Source of the DNA: Ceraceosorus guamensis
Lineage: Eukaryota > Basidiomycota > Exobasidiomycetes > Ceraceosorales > Ceraceosoraceae
Direction: 5' to 3'
DNA length: 64,000 bases
NCBI RefSeq assembly: GCF_003144195.1
Contig: NW_020290002.1
Span: 310,001-374,000, forward strand
In this document: piece after piece, positions 34,264 through 46,013 of the stretch
How the letters are laid out: every line of letters starts with the position of its first letter
How positions within the stretch are numbered: position 1 is the stretch's first letter
The notes under the pieces: model-generated
Told to the model about the DNA's origin: nothing
Database searches by the model: none
Seen by the model: only the letters and a program-made list of their open reading frames with translations
Program-made: the position numbers and the translations under genes

Positions 34264-37200
34264 TTTGACAGAGTGTGTAGGGTGGGGTGGGTTGAGAGTG
34301 GCTCGAGCAGCAAGGATTAGGGTGAGAGGAGAGATGGAGAGTAGGATGAGGATGAGACGGGGAGGATTGAGGAAGAAAGTAAGGCGCCTTTTATGCCTTT
34401 TGAGTCGGTCTTCGCGCTTTGCAGTACTTGGCTCACCTCGAAGCCCACACAGCGTGGTAGGCGAGCTGGCCATCGACGGAGACGCCTTCTCGTCGTCCGT
34501 GCCAGAGCGATGCTGATAGAGAGGAGCTCTGGCTGCGAAAAGTGAAGAAGTGAGCGCACGTTACCTTTCAGCAGATGTGATCCCGGCTGTGGGGTGCAGT
34601 AGCGTCGTACACTGTCTGCAGCGGCCGAACCAACGGCTTGCGCAAGGGACAGAGCTAGCAGACCTCTCTAGCCCAACATCGTCCCCAGCGATTTCGATGC
34701 CTCCTCCTTCGCTTTCACGCCGAAGCATGAGCGGCACAGACGCTAGCATTGCGATTTGGCCGAAACGCTTTCCCTAGCCGCATCTTACGTCCTTCGAGTC
34801 TGACGCCGAAATGTCACCATCTTTGCTGCTCATTGCGTTTCCAAAACCTTGAAGCCTCTGCTGCTTCTCACACGCGAAGCAAGGAGGCTTGAGTGTGCGC
34901 CAGACTTTGCTGACAGCACCTCTAGCCCGCGCTGCGCTCAGCCAAGTTGATCTTCCTGTCCTCCATAGACGAGGCTCGCTCCCGTGTGGCCGGTGCTCAC
35001 TGAGGCCATGGAAGGGCCTCATTCGGGGCAGGCGTAGCTCTGCACATCCGCTTGTCTTGCCTTGCTGGGACGTTTTGCAATCAGGCACAGCACCAATGCG
35101 AGGAGACGCTAGACCTGCAAAACATTGCTTCCGCCCAATGCAGTCATGCCAAGCAGCACCTACAGCAGCATCCCTGCCGAATAAAATGACTTTTGAGAAG
35201 GCAAACAATGTGCTGTGAATGTGGGCTTTAGAAGCTCCCGACACCGTCGCAGTCGTGCTGTAGCGAGGATCATCGCTTGGAATTGCTCGTGAATGCGCAT
35301 GACCAGGCACTCAAGACTGCTGCTTCACGACGTCCGGCTCCCAGTCTCGACAACGGTGCGTGTGGAAAGGGGCATGGAGGCGCGAGGGAGGTCCGAGTGA
35401 TGATGGTCTCAGGCCAAATGAAACCTTGAAAAGGACGCTAGAAGGTCATTGTCGAGGTGAATCGAGAAAGCGAGCTAGAGGATATATCCAGCGCGCTCCC
35501 CCATGCACGCACACCTACAGGTATGTTGCCGGTGGGTGCGGGGTCGCCTCGCATCCCCTCCCATGTCCGCGCTGCTATCGGAAAGGTCGCGCGCGATTAT
35601 AGGAGCCGCAAAGCTTTCCGTTCGCGCAACAAAAAAACCGCGGCAGCTTGTCGTGGTGCGGAAGAGCAAGGCTGTCAATCGACGCAAGCACTCATCGAGC
35701 ACGATAGCCGACTTGTGTAGGGATGAGTGAGCCAAGCGGTAATGATGATGTGGTGCGCCAGCCAGCAACAAGCTGCTCCGTAATGCGCACAGCGGCAAGA
35801 AGGAGCGACTTCATGCAATGCGCGCGGCTTGTAGCTCTCAGCTGACGATCAGTTGAGATGAGATGGATCTAGCCAAAGCCTTTGCAGCTGTCACAACCTC
35901 TGCTTTCCCCCGCGCCAACACCGATTGACCTGCTGCTGCTACAGTCAAGAGTATAACATGTATCATCGTTACTGTAGCAGCTTGCGCTCTCAAGCCTCAA
36001 TTGCTTCTTTGCCACGCAGCTGCGCATCCAATTAAGCTGCTTTCTGATTGCGGGGTCAGCGCAGCCGCGCTAAGGCGGGCCGGATATTCGCTCCCGCGCA
36101 GAAGCGTCCGGATCACCATACCTGATGCAGCCGCTATACTTCAGGCTGAATCAGCCATCAGCCGGGCGAGCCGCGGTCGGATCCAAACATGCGGAGCTAT
36201 GAATGTCGATGGATCGAGCGCCAAGCAGGCGCTTAGCGCAGGGTCCCGAGGTTATTGCGGTGCTTTAGCTCGAAGTGAAAGCGGGGAAAGCGCGTATGCG
36301 TGGTGATACGTGCGTCTATAAGTCTGACCATCATCATGGATGCAAGAAGCAGGGGAAGAGCGCTTGCATGCGGGGAGGGACCAAGTCCATGCAGTGAATG
36401 CATGCTACGCCGAGAAAAGCCAGTTCGGCACCGCAGCACATATGCAGTCACGAGGCACGAGAGTCATTCACGAGCTTCAATGTGAATCACGAATGTGCAT
36501 GCTCCTCGAGTCTGCTCTGACGCCCCTCGCGGCACAATGGAGCGATGGACACCATGTGTGTATGCTTCTTTCCCTGCCTGCTGTGGATGAGCAATCGTGA
36601 ATGTCGATGCCAAGTGGGGGCTCGGCGCGGCGCGTCCTGACTTGCTCGGATTCCACCAGGCTGCTTTGGCTGGATGTAGCGATGCTGGCTATAGCTTCGA
36701 GAAACTTGTGGAGGCGAACGTGTGGTTTGGGGCGCCAGAAGGGTATGAGCCGGCAGAACGTCCTTGTACAGACCAACATCGTCTTGATTCCTACGCTGTT
36801 GAGGTGCTGTATACTGCACATTTTCCAGCAGCCTGTCCCGAGCTGTCAAATCGGAATTTGAAATCTCTCGAGGGGCGGGGGCCCCGCACTTTACGTCGCA
36901 ACGACTGATGATGCGTGGCACGCGGCAGCTAGAAGCGAGAGCCGCGGGAAGCGGCTAGTCGATGTTGTGCTCGGACTCTGAAAAGCTTCCGCCTGTCCGC
37001 CAAGACTCACCACTGAATCTCGTTTCACGCTGCGGGAGATCATCTGCGAGTTTGGGAAGAAGCTTTTCCATGGTTCGTGAAGGCTTGTGCGAGCACACGG
37101 TCGTTCTCGAAGAAGGGCGTCAGGGGGACACAAAGCAAGGCCAAGGCGGTGGTCACGCGAATGTCAATAATCTCACATTGTGGCCCGACGTGTAGTGATC

Positions 37201-38139
37201 AGGATCCTCGGCGGAAGAGGGTAATTGGTGGGCCAAGGGAAGGCGGGCAGAGGTGCCAGGCATTGTCTCCAACAATTTTGAATTCCACGACTCTTGCTCG
37301 ATGCGCAAGGCACGTGAGTGAGCATTGATGTTTCGCTGAGCTCGCACGACTCGGTCTCTGAATCGTGAATGTCACTGTCGTCAGGCAAAGCGGAAATGCG
37401 CCGATTCCAGCGTCGCCTACCCTATCCACCGCTGGTAAGACCCGTGATGTGGTGAGTGGGGCAGCTGTGCATCGAAGACAGTCTCCTTTTGAAGGCTTGA
37501 CCACTTCAACATCAGACCGTGAGCTGCTAGGAGATGTTGAATCATGGCGAGCGGATTGGATAGGAGAAATTCTTGATCCGATTCGGATCACTTTATACTA
37601 ATGATAAGCTTGGACGCTCGAACATCTTTGGATCGTTGAATCAAGACAACAAGTCAAAAGTCTTGAGAAAGAGTCAAATCTTGAATAAGGTGCGGACTGT
37701 GACAGATCACGTGATATGCTGAGCGCGCAGCCAGAAACGCATCGGGGGTCGAGTGGTGAGTGGAGGGCGCCTGCCAGGCGAGGTTGACGTCAATATCAAG
37801 TTGTGGGGATGCTGCGCGCAAACCCTTGCTTGCGAGGTGGTCCCTCTTGGGGTGTAGGATGTGCCCACTACTCTCACTACTCATCCCTCCGCTCACTGCG
37901 CACAAGCCTGACCGATAGGCAGCTCGACCGAAAAGGAGGTCGATCCATGCATCTGTCAACAGACTTGAGACATGCATTCCTTCACGAAGCGAATCCACAT
38001 GACCCTTGCCATTGCAACACTTGAGACAAGGTGGCCAGTCGGTGCGCTCTAATTCATAGCGGTGCTCGCCGCTTCCCACTTCCCGCTTCCCGCTTATCGC
38101 TCTCCCTCATCCCCTCTTGGCGCCAGAAGCATTCTCAAG
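34264..38139. other. Gene-poor stretch of 3.9 kb
   Basis: The longest gap between confident genes. Open frames are short and overlap on both strands (for instance 36597-36908 + and 37199-37591 -) and match no family. There are scattered short words of the GAATCGTGAATGTC / TCAAGTCTTGAATC type, densest at 37560-37700, and ATGCATGC-like words near 36360-36410. No repeats with terminal structure, no transposase and no RNA gene were seen. Confidence 0.5.
34387..34396 (-). promoter_or_regulatory. Probable TATA box of the HsbA-type gene
   Basis: GCATAAAAGG on the minus strand about 125-135 nt before the ATG, followed by a long pyrimidine-rich leader (TTTCTTCCTCAATCCTCCCC). This agrees with a strongly expressed gene. 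Confidence 0.55.
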
Positions 38140-40691
38140 ATGGTCTGGTCGCCACCTTTGCTGTCCCAATGGTCGCAACTCCAATGGCTGAGCGCCAAGT
38201 CTGGACAAGGCATGACCACGCAGTCAGAGTCAGCATCGCTGCCGAATGAGTACATCACCGCTTGTGCGGTAGCCGCCCTCTTCTCGACCCTGCTATCTTT
38301 CTACTCCATCAACTCACACCTCAGAGCCTACCGCAAGCCGGTTCTGCAGCGGTCAGTGGTACGTCTGCTGCTCATGGTGCCCATCTACAGTCTCAGCAGC
38401 TTGGCGAGCATCACGAGCTTGGAAGGAGCCTTCTTTATCGATTTGGTCAGGGACATATACGAAGCGTTTGTCATTTACTGCTTCTTTGCGCTTCTGGTGG
38501 AGTATCTTGGGGGAGAGCGGTCACTACTTATTCTGGCTCATGGCAGGGCACCCACCAAGCATCCTTTCCCATTCAATCTCCTCTTTCAACCCATGGACGT
38601 CAGCGACCCTTACACGTTTCTAGCGCTCAAGCGAGGCATCCTCCAGTACGTTCAAGTCAAGCCCGTGCTCGCGGTCGCCACAGTATTTCTCAAAATCACT
38701 GGTCACTATGAAGAAGGCAAATTGAGCTGGACAAACGGTTACACCTACGTCAGCTTCGTCTACAACTTCAGTGTCTTTCTGTCGCTGTATGCGCTGGCCA
38801 TGTTTTGGGCTTGCTTGTCTGAAGATCTTGCGCCTTTCAGAGTCACTTCCAAGTTTTTGTGCATCAAGGTATGTAGGCCACCACGTCTATATGTCGCATA
38901 GCTTCTGCTCACATTAAATTGAGCCCATTCGTCCAGGGCATCATCTTCTTCAGCTTTTGGCAAGGCCTTGCAGTCTCCATCCTGGTAGCTGCCGGTGCGA
39001 TCACGAACATCGGGCCGATCAGCGATCAAGCAAAGCTTGCGCTGGCTATTCAGGACATGCTGGTCAGCTTTGAGATGCCGCTCTTTGCATTGGGCCACGC
39101 TTATGCCTTCTCGCCCAGAGACTATGTGGATCCCTTTGCGCACTATGCGGCTAGGCTGCCCGCACTGTATGCGCTTCGCGATGCGACCGGAGGCTATGAC
39201 GTGCTTTCAGACAGCGTAGGCACGCTGAGCGGAAAGGGCTATGGGTACCAGACGTTTGAGCCGAGCGAGGGCGTAGTTCATCAAGGGCTGGGGAGGATTA
39301 GGCGTAGCAAGGCCGGATTGCGTTATACCCAAGGCGGCAAAGGTGAGCGCAAGCGCTAGCTTTTTCGATTGGCTCCTCCTAAAGCAGACCTTTTTGTCTC
39401 TCAGGAAAGTACTGGCTGCCGCAATGGGCTGCGGTCGATGGCTCTCTAGATGGTCCCCTCGGCACGCGCCACAGAGGCCCCGCCACCACATTCAAGCAAT
39501 GGCTCGATCATCGGGTCATGGCGCGAGAGGGCTACGCGCCGCTTTTAGAAACAGAAGCAGAAGACATTGTGCATCCTGATCCCGACGCTTCAAAGCCTGG
39601 CGATGATCCTGGAGAGGGCGCAGATGAGGCAGGCCCGTCGCGTATAAATCCCAGAGCTGCTGCCTCTGCTGCGGTCGCTCGGGCGGAACAGACATGGCAT
39701 CGCTTGCACCCCGATGCAGAGGCGGACAACTCGACGCTGGAATTTGACGAGCCGCAAGTGGACGCTGATCTGGAGAAGCTCTTTACGGAAAGCAGGAATC
39801 TGCGACACGGGGACTATGCCTATCCGACTGTGGATGTCGGAATGGAAGAGCAGCGACGGCGATCGCGCGAGAGGGACGATCAAGCTATCAAGCGTCACAA
39901 ACAGCGCAAAGACCAGAAGTCCAAAGTCGGCAAGGTAATGGACGATGAATCGCAACAGGCCAAGCGCGCGTCTCAAGCCAGTCAGGACACTGCCGCAGAC
40001 TACGGTGCCACCGGCGAGAGCTCAGAACAGACTCACACGGAGTCTGATGCGCCTAAGAAGGAGAGCAAAGGCTGGTTCTGGAACAGGAAGCCGAAGAGAG
40101 CCAAACCCTCTGACGAAGAAGAGGGACCACCACAAGGAATCGTAGACATCTTCGTCCAGGATCGAGAAGCTGAAGAGCGGTGAGTTGGGAAAGAGTCATC
40201 CACCACTCGTGACTGTATATTTTCCGGAAGCTCTTCTCTGACCGGGCCAATCATGTTTCCCTTCCTTCGTGCGCAGGCAAAGATTGAGAGAGAGGCGTAG
40301 AGGTGACCCTGCACTCAGAGCCGGTCATCATACACGCATCTTTCGGCGGCAATGGGAGGGGCAGGCGGAAGTCACATCAAGCAACTCCGACGTTAGCTCT
40401 CCACCCCAAAGCGCTGTGGACGATTCTGCCTCGCAAGACACAGCGCAGCCTAGCGAGCCGGTAGGCTCCAAGCGCAGAGAGCGGGGGCCAAAGCAGCAAC
40501 CTTTCGATCATGCCAGGGTTGCTGAAGAGACGGCTGCTGAGGCGGAGATGCAGGCTCATCCTGAAGCCGAGAGAATTGGCAAGGATGGCGATGCGTCAGA
40601 CCCTAAGGGCTCGGTCATCGCGGCTGATACCGGCAAAAATGACGTCGTATCACGCGAGACTGCTCTACCTCGCTTGTCCAAGGGTCACTGA
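38140..40691 (+). CDS. TMEM184/DUF300 (OSTalpha-like) multipass membrane protein
   Basis: Organic-solute-transporter-alpha/TMEM184 family membrane protein (yeast YKR051W, plant LAZ1 relatives), 774 aa. Exons: 38140-38868, 38937-39342, 39405-40179, 40277-40691. About seven helices fall in the first ~330 residues, including YITACAVAALFSTLLSFYSI, LLLMVPIYSLSSLASI, the family segment YEAFVIYCFFALLVEYLGGE, LKRGILQYVQVKP, YNFSVFLSLYALAMFWACL and GIIFFSFWQGLAVSILVAAG. FSPRDYVDPF ends the core. The last ~430 residues are charged and disordered, probably cytosolic, with an Arg/Lys-rich stretch (EEQRRRSRERDDQAIKRHKQ). ATG 38140 was preferred over 38062 because the upstream residues look untranslated. 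Family members act at vacuolar or endosomal membranes; the transported substrate is unknown. Confidence 0.9.
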
Positions 40692-40850
40692 GGCATGAGG
40701 CACCTTGGCCAGCGTGCACGTCGTCCCAATTTGCAAGCACATACTCGGAGAGTCGCTGGTTGTAATTCTATCATTACTGACACTTCTATGCGTACCTTCA
40801 CTGGATCGAGACCCGACCGCCCTTCTGACTATAGAGCCGCAAGCCTTGAT

Positions 40851-42052
40851 CTATTCTATCTTCTGCTTTGTCTGCTGCACCTTGGCCTTGAGCTGTTCAA
40901 CCGCCTCTTTGGCTGCATCTGTGGTCGGAGTATCCTTTGATCCTCTCGCAATGAACTGCTCCTCGATCACGTCAAACACCCGGTCGACGACTCTTTCTGA
41001 AGAGATCGGAGAGATTCATCAGCGTCAAGCCTGCGAACCATTCAGCGCTGCGTAACGCCCAGCACTCGACACTACGCACCGACTGGGTGATCGAAAACGA
41101 AAGGCTGCGGCGGTGCAAGACGAGTTCAGCATCTGTGTTGTGTCGCGAGAGTGTTTCGCTCAAGTTCGACCAGACTGACCAAGGCTGGAACGAAGGCAAG
41201 ACCGGCGATGGTAGGCCCCGCACCTCTGACCCTCTTGGATGCGCTCCGAGCAAAGATGGGAGCCGAGTATCGCACGACCTGCACACAGTTGCAGCATTAG
41301 CTCGGGCCCGTTTCCAATGCCAGCTGTCAGGCCACTCTCGATCAGACTTACGCTGTGGATTGTGAAAGCCGCTGGAGATGACGTTGATGTCAGAGCCGAG
41401 TAGTGGAGATGTGAGTGGTCTATATGCGTGATCGTTGCGATTCAACTACTCACGAAGTGCCATACTGTGCGGGCGTCGATCAGACAGGGACTGGTCCGTC
41501 AGCTGCACACGTCTAGAAACTTCTAGTCCACCATCTCTCGGACGCTATCTTCCTACATGTGCACCACGCTCACCTCGCAATGCTCTGAAACACGGCCCTC
41601 CTCGCCATTACCAGTCCAACGTGGCTGAAATCGCTGTGCCCAGCAGCGTGTTTCTCCAGGCTTCCATCGTGACTCCTCCTCAGCTCTACTCTTTGACCAG
41701 AGTCACCGACGATCTGTTTGAGCTTGTCCGTTCCTACATTCACAGCCTCCTTTGCCTTATCCTCCACCTTTGTAGCTATGCCAGCCGTGTCGTGCTCGTG
41801 TTGCTGATGCGCCTTGTAGCCAGCATAGCCGACGTCTCCCACCAAGTAAGCCCAGCTGATGCCGTAGCACGCCCTGACGAAGGCGGGTGATGTCAAAGGT
41901 CTGAACGCTTCGCCAATGTCGGACGTGTAGGCGACGTAACGAGAGGTGGAGGTGATCAGGGTTCTAAGACGCATAGCGTAGGCTGCATAGCGCGAAGGTC
42001 CTTCCTCTAACGTCTCTGTGACTTCATCGCGGTCTGGTGCCGGGATCGACAT
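40851..42052 (-). CDS. MTFP1: Mitochondrial fission process protein 1 (MTP18/MTFP1)
   Basis: Inner mitochondrial membrane protein linked to membrane fission in animals; 259 aa. Exons: 41574-42052, 41454-41464 (11 nt), 41352-41371 (20 nt), 41180-41278, 41080-41104 (25 nt), 40851-40996; phases close exactly. Diagnostic segments: SRYVAYTSDIGEAFRPLTSP, VRACYGISWAYLVGDVGYAG, VARRAVFQSIAS-like MARRAVFQSIASMALPAFTIHS assembled from exons 1 to 3, VVRYSAPIFARSASKRVRGA, GPTIAGLAFVPALPFVFDHP and a C-terminal helix VVDRVFDVIEEQFIARGS. The unit between the first two conserved blocks carries a fungal insert (KVEDKAKEAVNVGTDKLKQ). No cleavable presequence is obvious. Skipping the 11-nt or 20-nt exon would shift the frame. 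Confidence 0.93.
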
Positions 42053-42090
42053 GGCGGGCTGCGCAGCTTTTGTTGCGGATGTGAGATGCT

Positions 42091-42135
42091 GGGAGAGGAG
42101 AGGAGAGGAGAGGAGAGGAGAGGAGAGGAGAGAGG
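42091..42135. repeat. GGAGA pentanucleotide microsatellite in the MTFP1 leader
   Basis: About eight tandem GAGAG units. On the MTFP1 strand it is a (CTCTC)n pyrimidine tract ending in CCCAG about 40 nt before the start codon, so it is either a pyrimidine-rich promoter element or the acceptor tract of a leader intron. Confidence 0.8.
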
Positions 42136-44448
42136 GTTGTAGGATGAAGGAGCACAAGGCTGATACTCGTGACTGATCGTGTGAGCGCAAGACTTTCCCC
42201 CCGTCGTGAGACGGATCGGGTTCGTGCTGCGGGCCAGCTGAGCGCGGCAGTCACGACTTACGAATGCAGGCATGGCTCGCCGCCGCATTTAGTCGGGAAA
42301 TGACGCGCGCAACGGGGTCGTCTTGCGCTCTGCCCCTTCCCACCATGCTCTTCTCCTGCCTTGCATCGGTATGGAGAGCGTCCGAGAAGGCAGCTTGCTT
42401 CATGGCCGACGTGCTCAGGATGGATCGCCTTCGAGACTTCATTCGTGCCTTCGGCTCGCTTCGAACCAGCTGACGATCGAAGCAAGATGGCGCTCACTCC
42501 ACCCAGGCTGGCCACTGAGGCAAACAGCGCAACCTTTCTCGTCTTGTGCGGGACCCTCAGCCTCGCGAATCTTTTTCGCACGTTGCGATGTTGATCAACC
42601 CGCCAAAATCCACCACGCATACCACACCGCTCAGTCGCACTGTGGCGCTTCACTAAACACCACCCACACAAGGCCTCACAGTCCGACCTAAACGCATTCA
42701 CGATTGCGGCGATCGGCGTTACTCCCGCCCGCAGGCGCGCAAGGGCGGATCAGAACGATCGAGGTACGAGCGGGACTCACGCCACGTCGTTTCCAGCACG
42801 AGTTTCCTTCGACGATCTCGAAATCGCAAGGACTCCACGCGAGAGTGGTGTGAAGGGCAAACATTTGGCGAGCGGCAAGGCCGCAAGCAGAAGACACGGC
42901 GCCAGTGCAACTCGAATGGCGGCGCCAAGTCGTTGCACGTCATGGCAAAAAATACCTCAGCTTCTGGCGCAAGCCATTACTGGCGTTACTTGAACTTCGC
43001 GCCGTACGGTACAGCGTCAACACAACGTCAGCAGATTGAGATGATGGCATAGCAAGGCGAGACAGCCCGCAGCTGAATGCGATCCTCAAGCCCTCTCCAC
43101 TACATCTTTGACGGCGTGCCGTAGGCGTTGGCGTTGGCGTGCACTCGCACTCGCACTCGCAGAGGCCCACAGGCCGAGAGGCGGGATCCTGAATGCATGG
43201 AGGTCTTGCCTCTTGCCGCTCTACCGCGACATGTGTAGCTGTGGCAAAGCCGCTTAGCCTCAATGACTCCTGCCGAGGCTCCATCGCTTGCTCAGAACAG
43301 GCCGCCTGATTCGATCAGAGCTTCCGGCCCGATGTGGGGGCGGTCGCTCGTCAGGTCAGTTTCGATCTGATCTGCGCTGCGCTGCGCGAACATCAATCTT
43401 TCGTCAATCGTGACTATGTCGGATGTCGGCTCCCCTGCATGCAATTGCGTCGCACCAACATCGCGGGACCTGCTTCCGCACGGTCACAAAGGAGCACACC
43501 AATATCCTCCTCGATTGCGCGCTCGTCCTCATCACCTGATGAACAGGCAACACCGATCTCAAACACTCTTTCCGCCGCTTCCGCGACCGTTGCAGTGGCC
43601 AGTGGCCACGATGCACGCATCCATAGGGTAAATGAGCGCGGCGGTGCCGCGGAGATCTTGGCTGGTCTACCCTGAACAATAGCAAGAAGACGAGCAAGAT
43701 TCGCTGGTGTCTGCGCTGAGCAAGACCCCTCTCAGCTCCGCGTTGCGAGTCACAACTGCTCACGATTGCTCCCTTGTGGCCAATCTGTTTCCCGGCGACG
43801 AGACGAAAGCCATCATCTCATAATCACACCATCGGCCGCATTCCGCAATCTCACTCCGGCAATTGGCTCCTTCGTGGTATCGGGACGCCAAACGGAAAAC
43901 GAATTGGGTTCATCGCGCAGACGCACGCCTCAAGAGAGCCGGACGCCTCATCCATGGGCTCGCTAGTGTCTGCCTCGCTCATTTCAGCATGCTGAGCAAA
44001 AGCGCAGCATTGCAGGCCACATTTGCGGGAGTCTGGTCATGTGGGTGGATTTCGAAAGAGGGTCGCTGTTACAATGGCGATGGCGATGACGGGTGCGGGC
44101 GCGGGCGCGGCTTGCGCCGTCTTCGTTGCCCCCTCGATGCACCAGGTACCTCGGCGGCGCAAAAACACCGCGGGCCAGGCAACCAATGAGCGGGCCATCA
44201 TCATCCAGCATTGTTCTCTAATTAAGTGATCAACTGACCGCAGTCTGCGCAGCCAAGAAGCAGCACTTACTTGGCAAAGTGCCTGGCCACACGATTCCGT
44301 CGCAGTGGTCCCTTGGCCACTGCACAACACCTGTCGCATCATGGTGATTGGAACGCGCGGACCGCCGCTTGACCGTGTTCGAGTACAGGAGTCGGTGCCT
44401 AGAAGCTTTTGCACTAGCTGTGATGCAGCAGTGAGCTTGAGGACGGCC

Positions 44449-44457
44449 CATAAAAAG
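44449..44457 (+). promoter_or_regulatory. Probable TATA box of the GH43-type gene
   Basis: CATAAAAAG about 150-160 nt upstream of the ATG, followed by a C/T- and A/C-rich leader typical of expressed fungal secretory genes. Confidence 0.5.
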
Positions 44458-44608
44458 GCGATGTTCATTCTCCTTGGTCCTCAATCTCTCCTCACTCGTC
44501 CGACACCTCAGACATCCGTAGCACAGCCTACTCAACTAATACTCTCGCTGAGACACAGCACATATAACCTCATTCAACAACTTAAAGCACAGATCAATCG
44601 CATTCAAG

Positions 44609-46013
44609 ATGCTGCGTCTGCGTCAACACTCGATGCTGGCTGGCCTGGCGGCTGTTGCCATGCTCTTCAGCTGCGTCAAAGCCTCTCCGCTGCCTCAAGG
44701 CGAAGGAGCATCCGCTTCAGCTTCCTCTGGTAGTCTCGCCGCTGGTGGCGGTGCCGCTGGATTTGACAGTAACGGCAAGCCTATCGCTGCGACCGGTACT
44801 GTCAGCGTCAACCACAACCGAGCAAACGCTAGAGCTAAGGCTCTGGGTGTTAAGGTTGAAGACCACCTGAAGGGATATCTGTTCGTCTCCTACAAAGATG
44901 AGACCGAAGCTGTTTAGTGAGTAAATACGAGGTGCCGCATCGCGCGGAGCAGTCCTTCGCAGGCTCCTTCAGATCGATCGCCTAACAATCTTGAACCCTG
45001 TTGTGCGACACAGTGCTCATCTTTCGGTAGGCAACAGCCCGCTCAAGTACACTGTCGTCAACGAAGGCCAGCCCATTCTCAGATCTGAAGCCGGCAGCAA
45101 GTCAATTCGAGACCCATACCTGATCTCGAAGCCTGACCGCTCCCAGAGCTGGATCATCGGCACGGACGTCAATGTCCGCCAGTACAATGGAGACTATGGC
45201 AAGGTCCAGAGAAACCAGAGCCGCGGCATCGTCATCTTCGAATCCAATGGAGCAAGCCTTTCCGACTGGAAGCCCGCTCGTATCTCTCCTCCTCTCATCG
45301 ATGAAAGAGCTGGCTTTGTAAACGCACCTTCGGCCGTGTGGGACCCCATCAAGAACGCCTTCCTCGTCACCTGGGGTAGCGCTGTGTTCAAGACTGCTCA
45401 ACAAGATGACAAGGATCAGCCCCCTACCTTTATCTGGAGCGCCTACACTACCGATTTCCAGACCTTCTCCAAGGCTCAGCCCTACTACACTCCCAAGGAC
45501 GGCGCTGCCACTGACATGGCCATCGCTGCTCTGAACGGCACCACTGACAGCAAGTCGTTTGCCCGCTTTTTCCGCGACGACACCAACGGCACGCTCAAGG
45601 TCCGCGGCCAGATCAGCCGTGATGGCGTCAATGGCAAGTGGACCGACATTGGAGGCACCGACGCCTTTGTGGACCCTAAGAACAACAACGGCGGACCTCT
45701 GCTCTTCAAGGACAACATCGACCAGAGCAGGTGGCACATCTGGGTGGACGGCTTTGTCTCTGGCTACCGACCCTTTGAGACTAACGACATTGCCCAACCC
45801 CACCCTCAACCCAGCTCGACAGATGGCTTCCCTGTTGGTAGCAAGCAGGGCAACGTCGTCCCTCTGACTGAGGCGCAATACAGCGCTCTGTCCAAGGCCT
45901 GGGACGTGCCTGCTCCCGCCGACACCGCGTCAGGCACGAGCCCTAGCACGAGCCCTAGCACCACCCCTGCTACCACCCCTGCTACCACGCCTTCTACTAC
46001 GGCTGAGCACTAG
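44609..46013 (+). CDS. Secreted GH43-type glycosidase (arabinanase/xylosidase superfamily)
   Basis: Predicted extracellular five-bladed beta-propeller hydrolase acting on plant-type arabinose or xylose (or galactan) linkages; 435 aa. Exons 44609-44916 and 45014-46013 join within the Tyr codon (TA|T). Signal peptide: MLRLRQHSMLAGLAAVAMLF then SCVKA. The propeller begins at KGYLFVSYKDETEAVYAHLS and continues with GNSPLKYTVVNEGQP, the SIRDPYLISKPDRSQSWIIG block that carries a family Asp, a DWKPARIS / NAPSAVWDPIKNAFLVTW block and DKQPPTF-like variation as DKDQPPTFIWSAYTTDF. The C-terminus is a Ser/Thr/Pro tail of repeated TSPS and TTPA units, probably O-glycosylated. No binding module is visible. 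Subfamily and exact substrate are undetermined; GH62 was considered but fits less well. Confidence 0.82.

Larger units (their letters stand above)
42053..44608. other. Gene-poor stretch of 2.5 kb
   Basis: Between divergent MTFP1 (-) and the GH43-type gene (+). It contains the GGAGA tract, GGCGTT and CACTCG hexamer triplets near 43126-43160, a GGGCGC run near 44095-44110, and several short minus-strand coding-like stretches (43050 downward with an LYR tripeptide; 42290-42600 with one hydrophobic segment; 43414-43680, acidic). None could be assembled into a gene I trust. Confidence 0.45.

Noticed and set aside
42258-42701. Minus-strand frame with one hydrophobic segment (VALFASVASLGGVSAILL)
   Set aside because: The flanking sequence is not protein-like, no homologous family is recognised, and splicing to neighbouring frames could not be justified.
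44609-46013. Assignment of the secreted glycosidase to GH62
   Set aside because: The opening KGYLFVSYKDE and SIRDPYLISKPD blocks match GH43-type propellers better; GH62-specific motifs were not seen.
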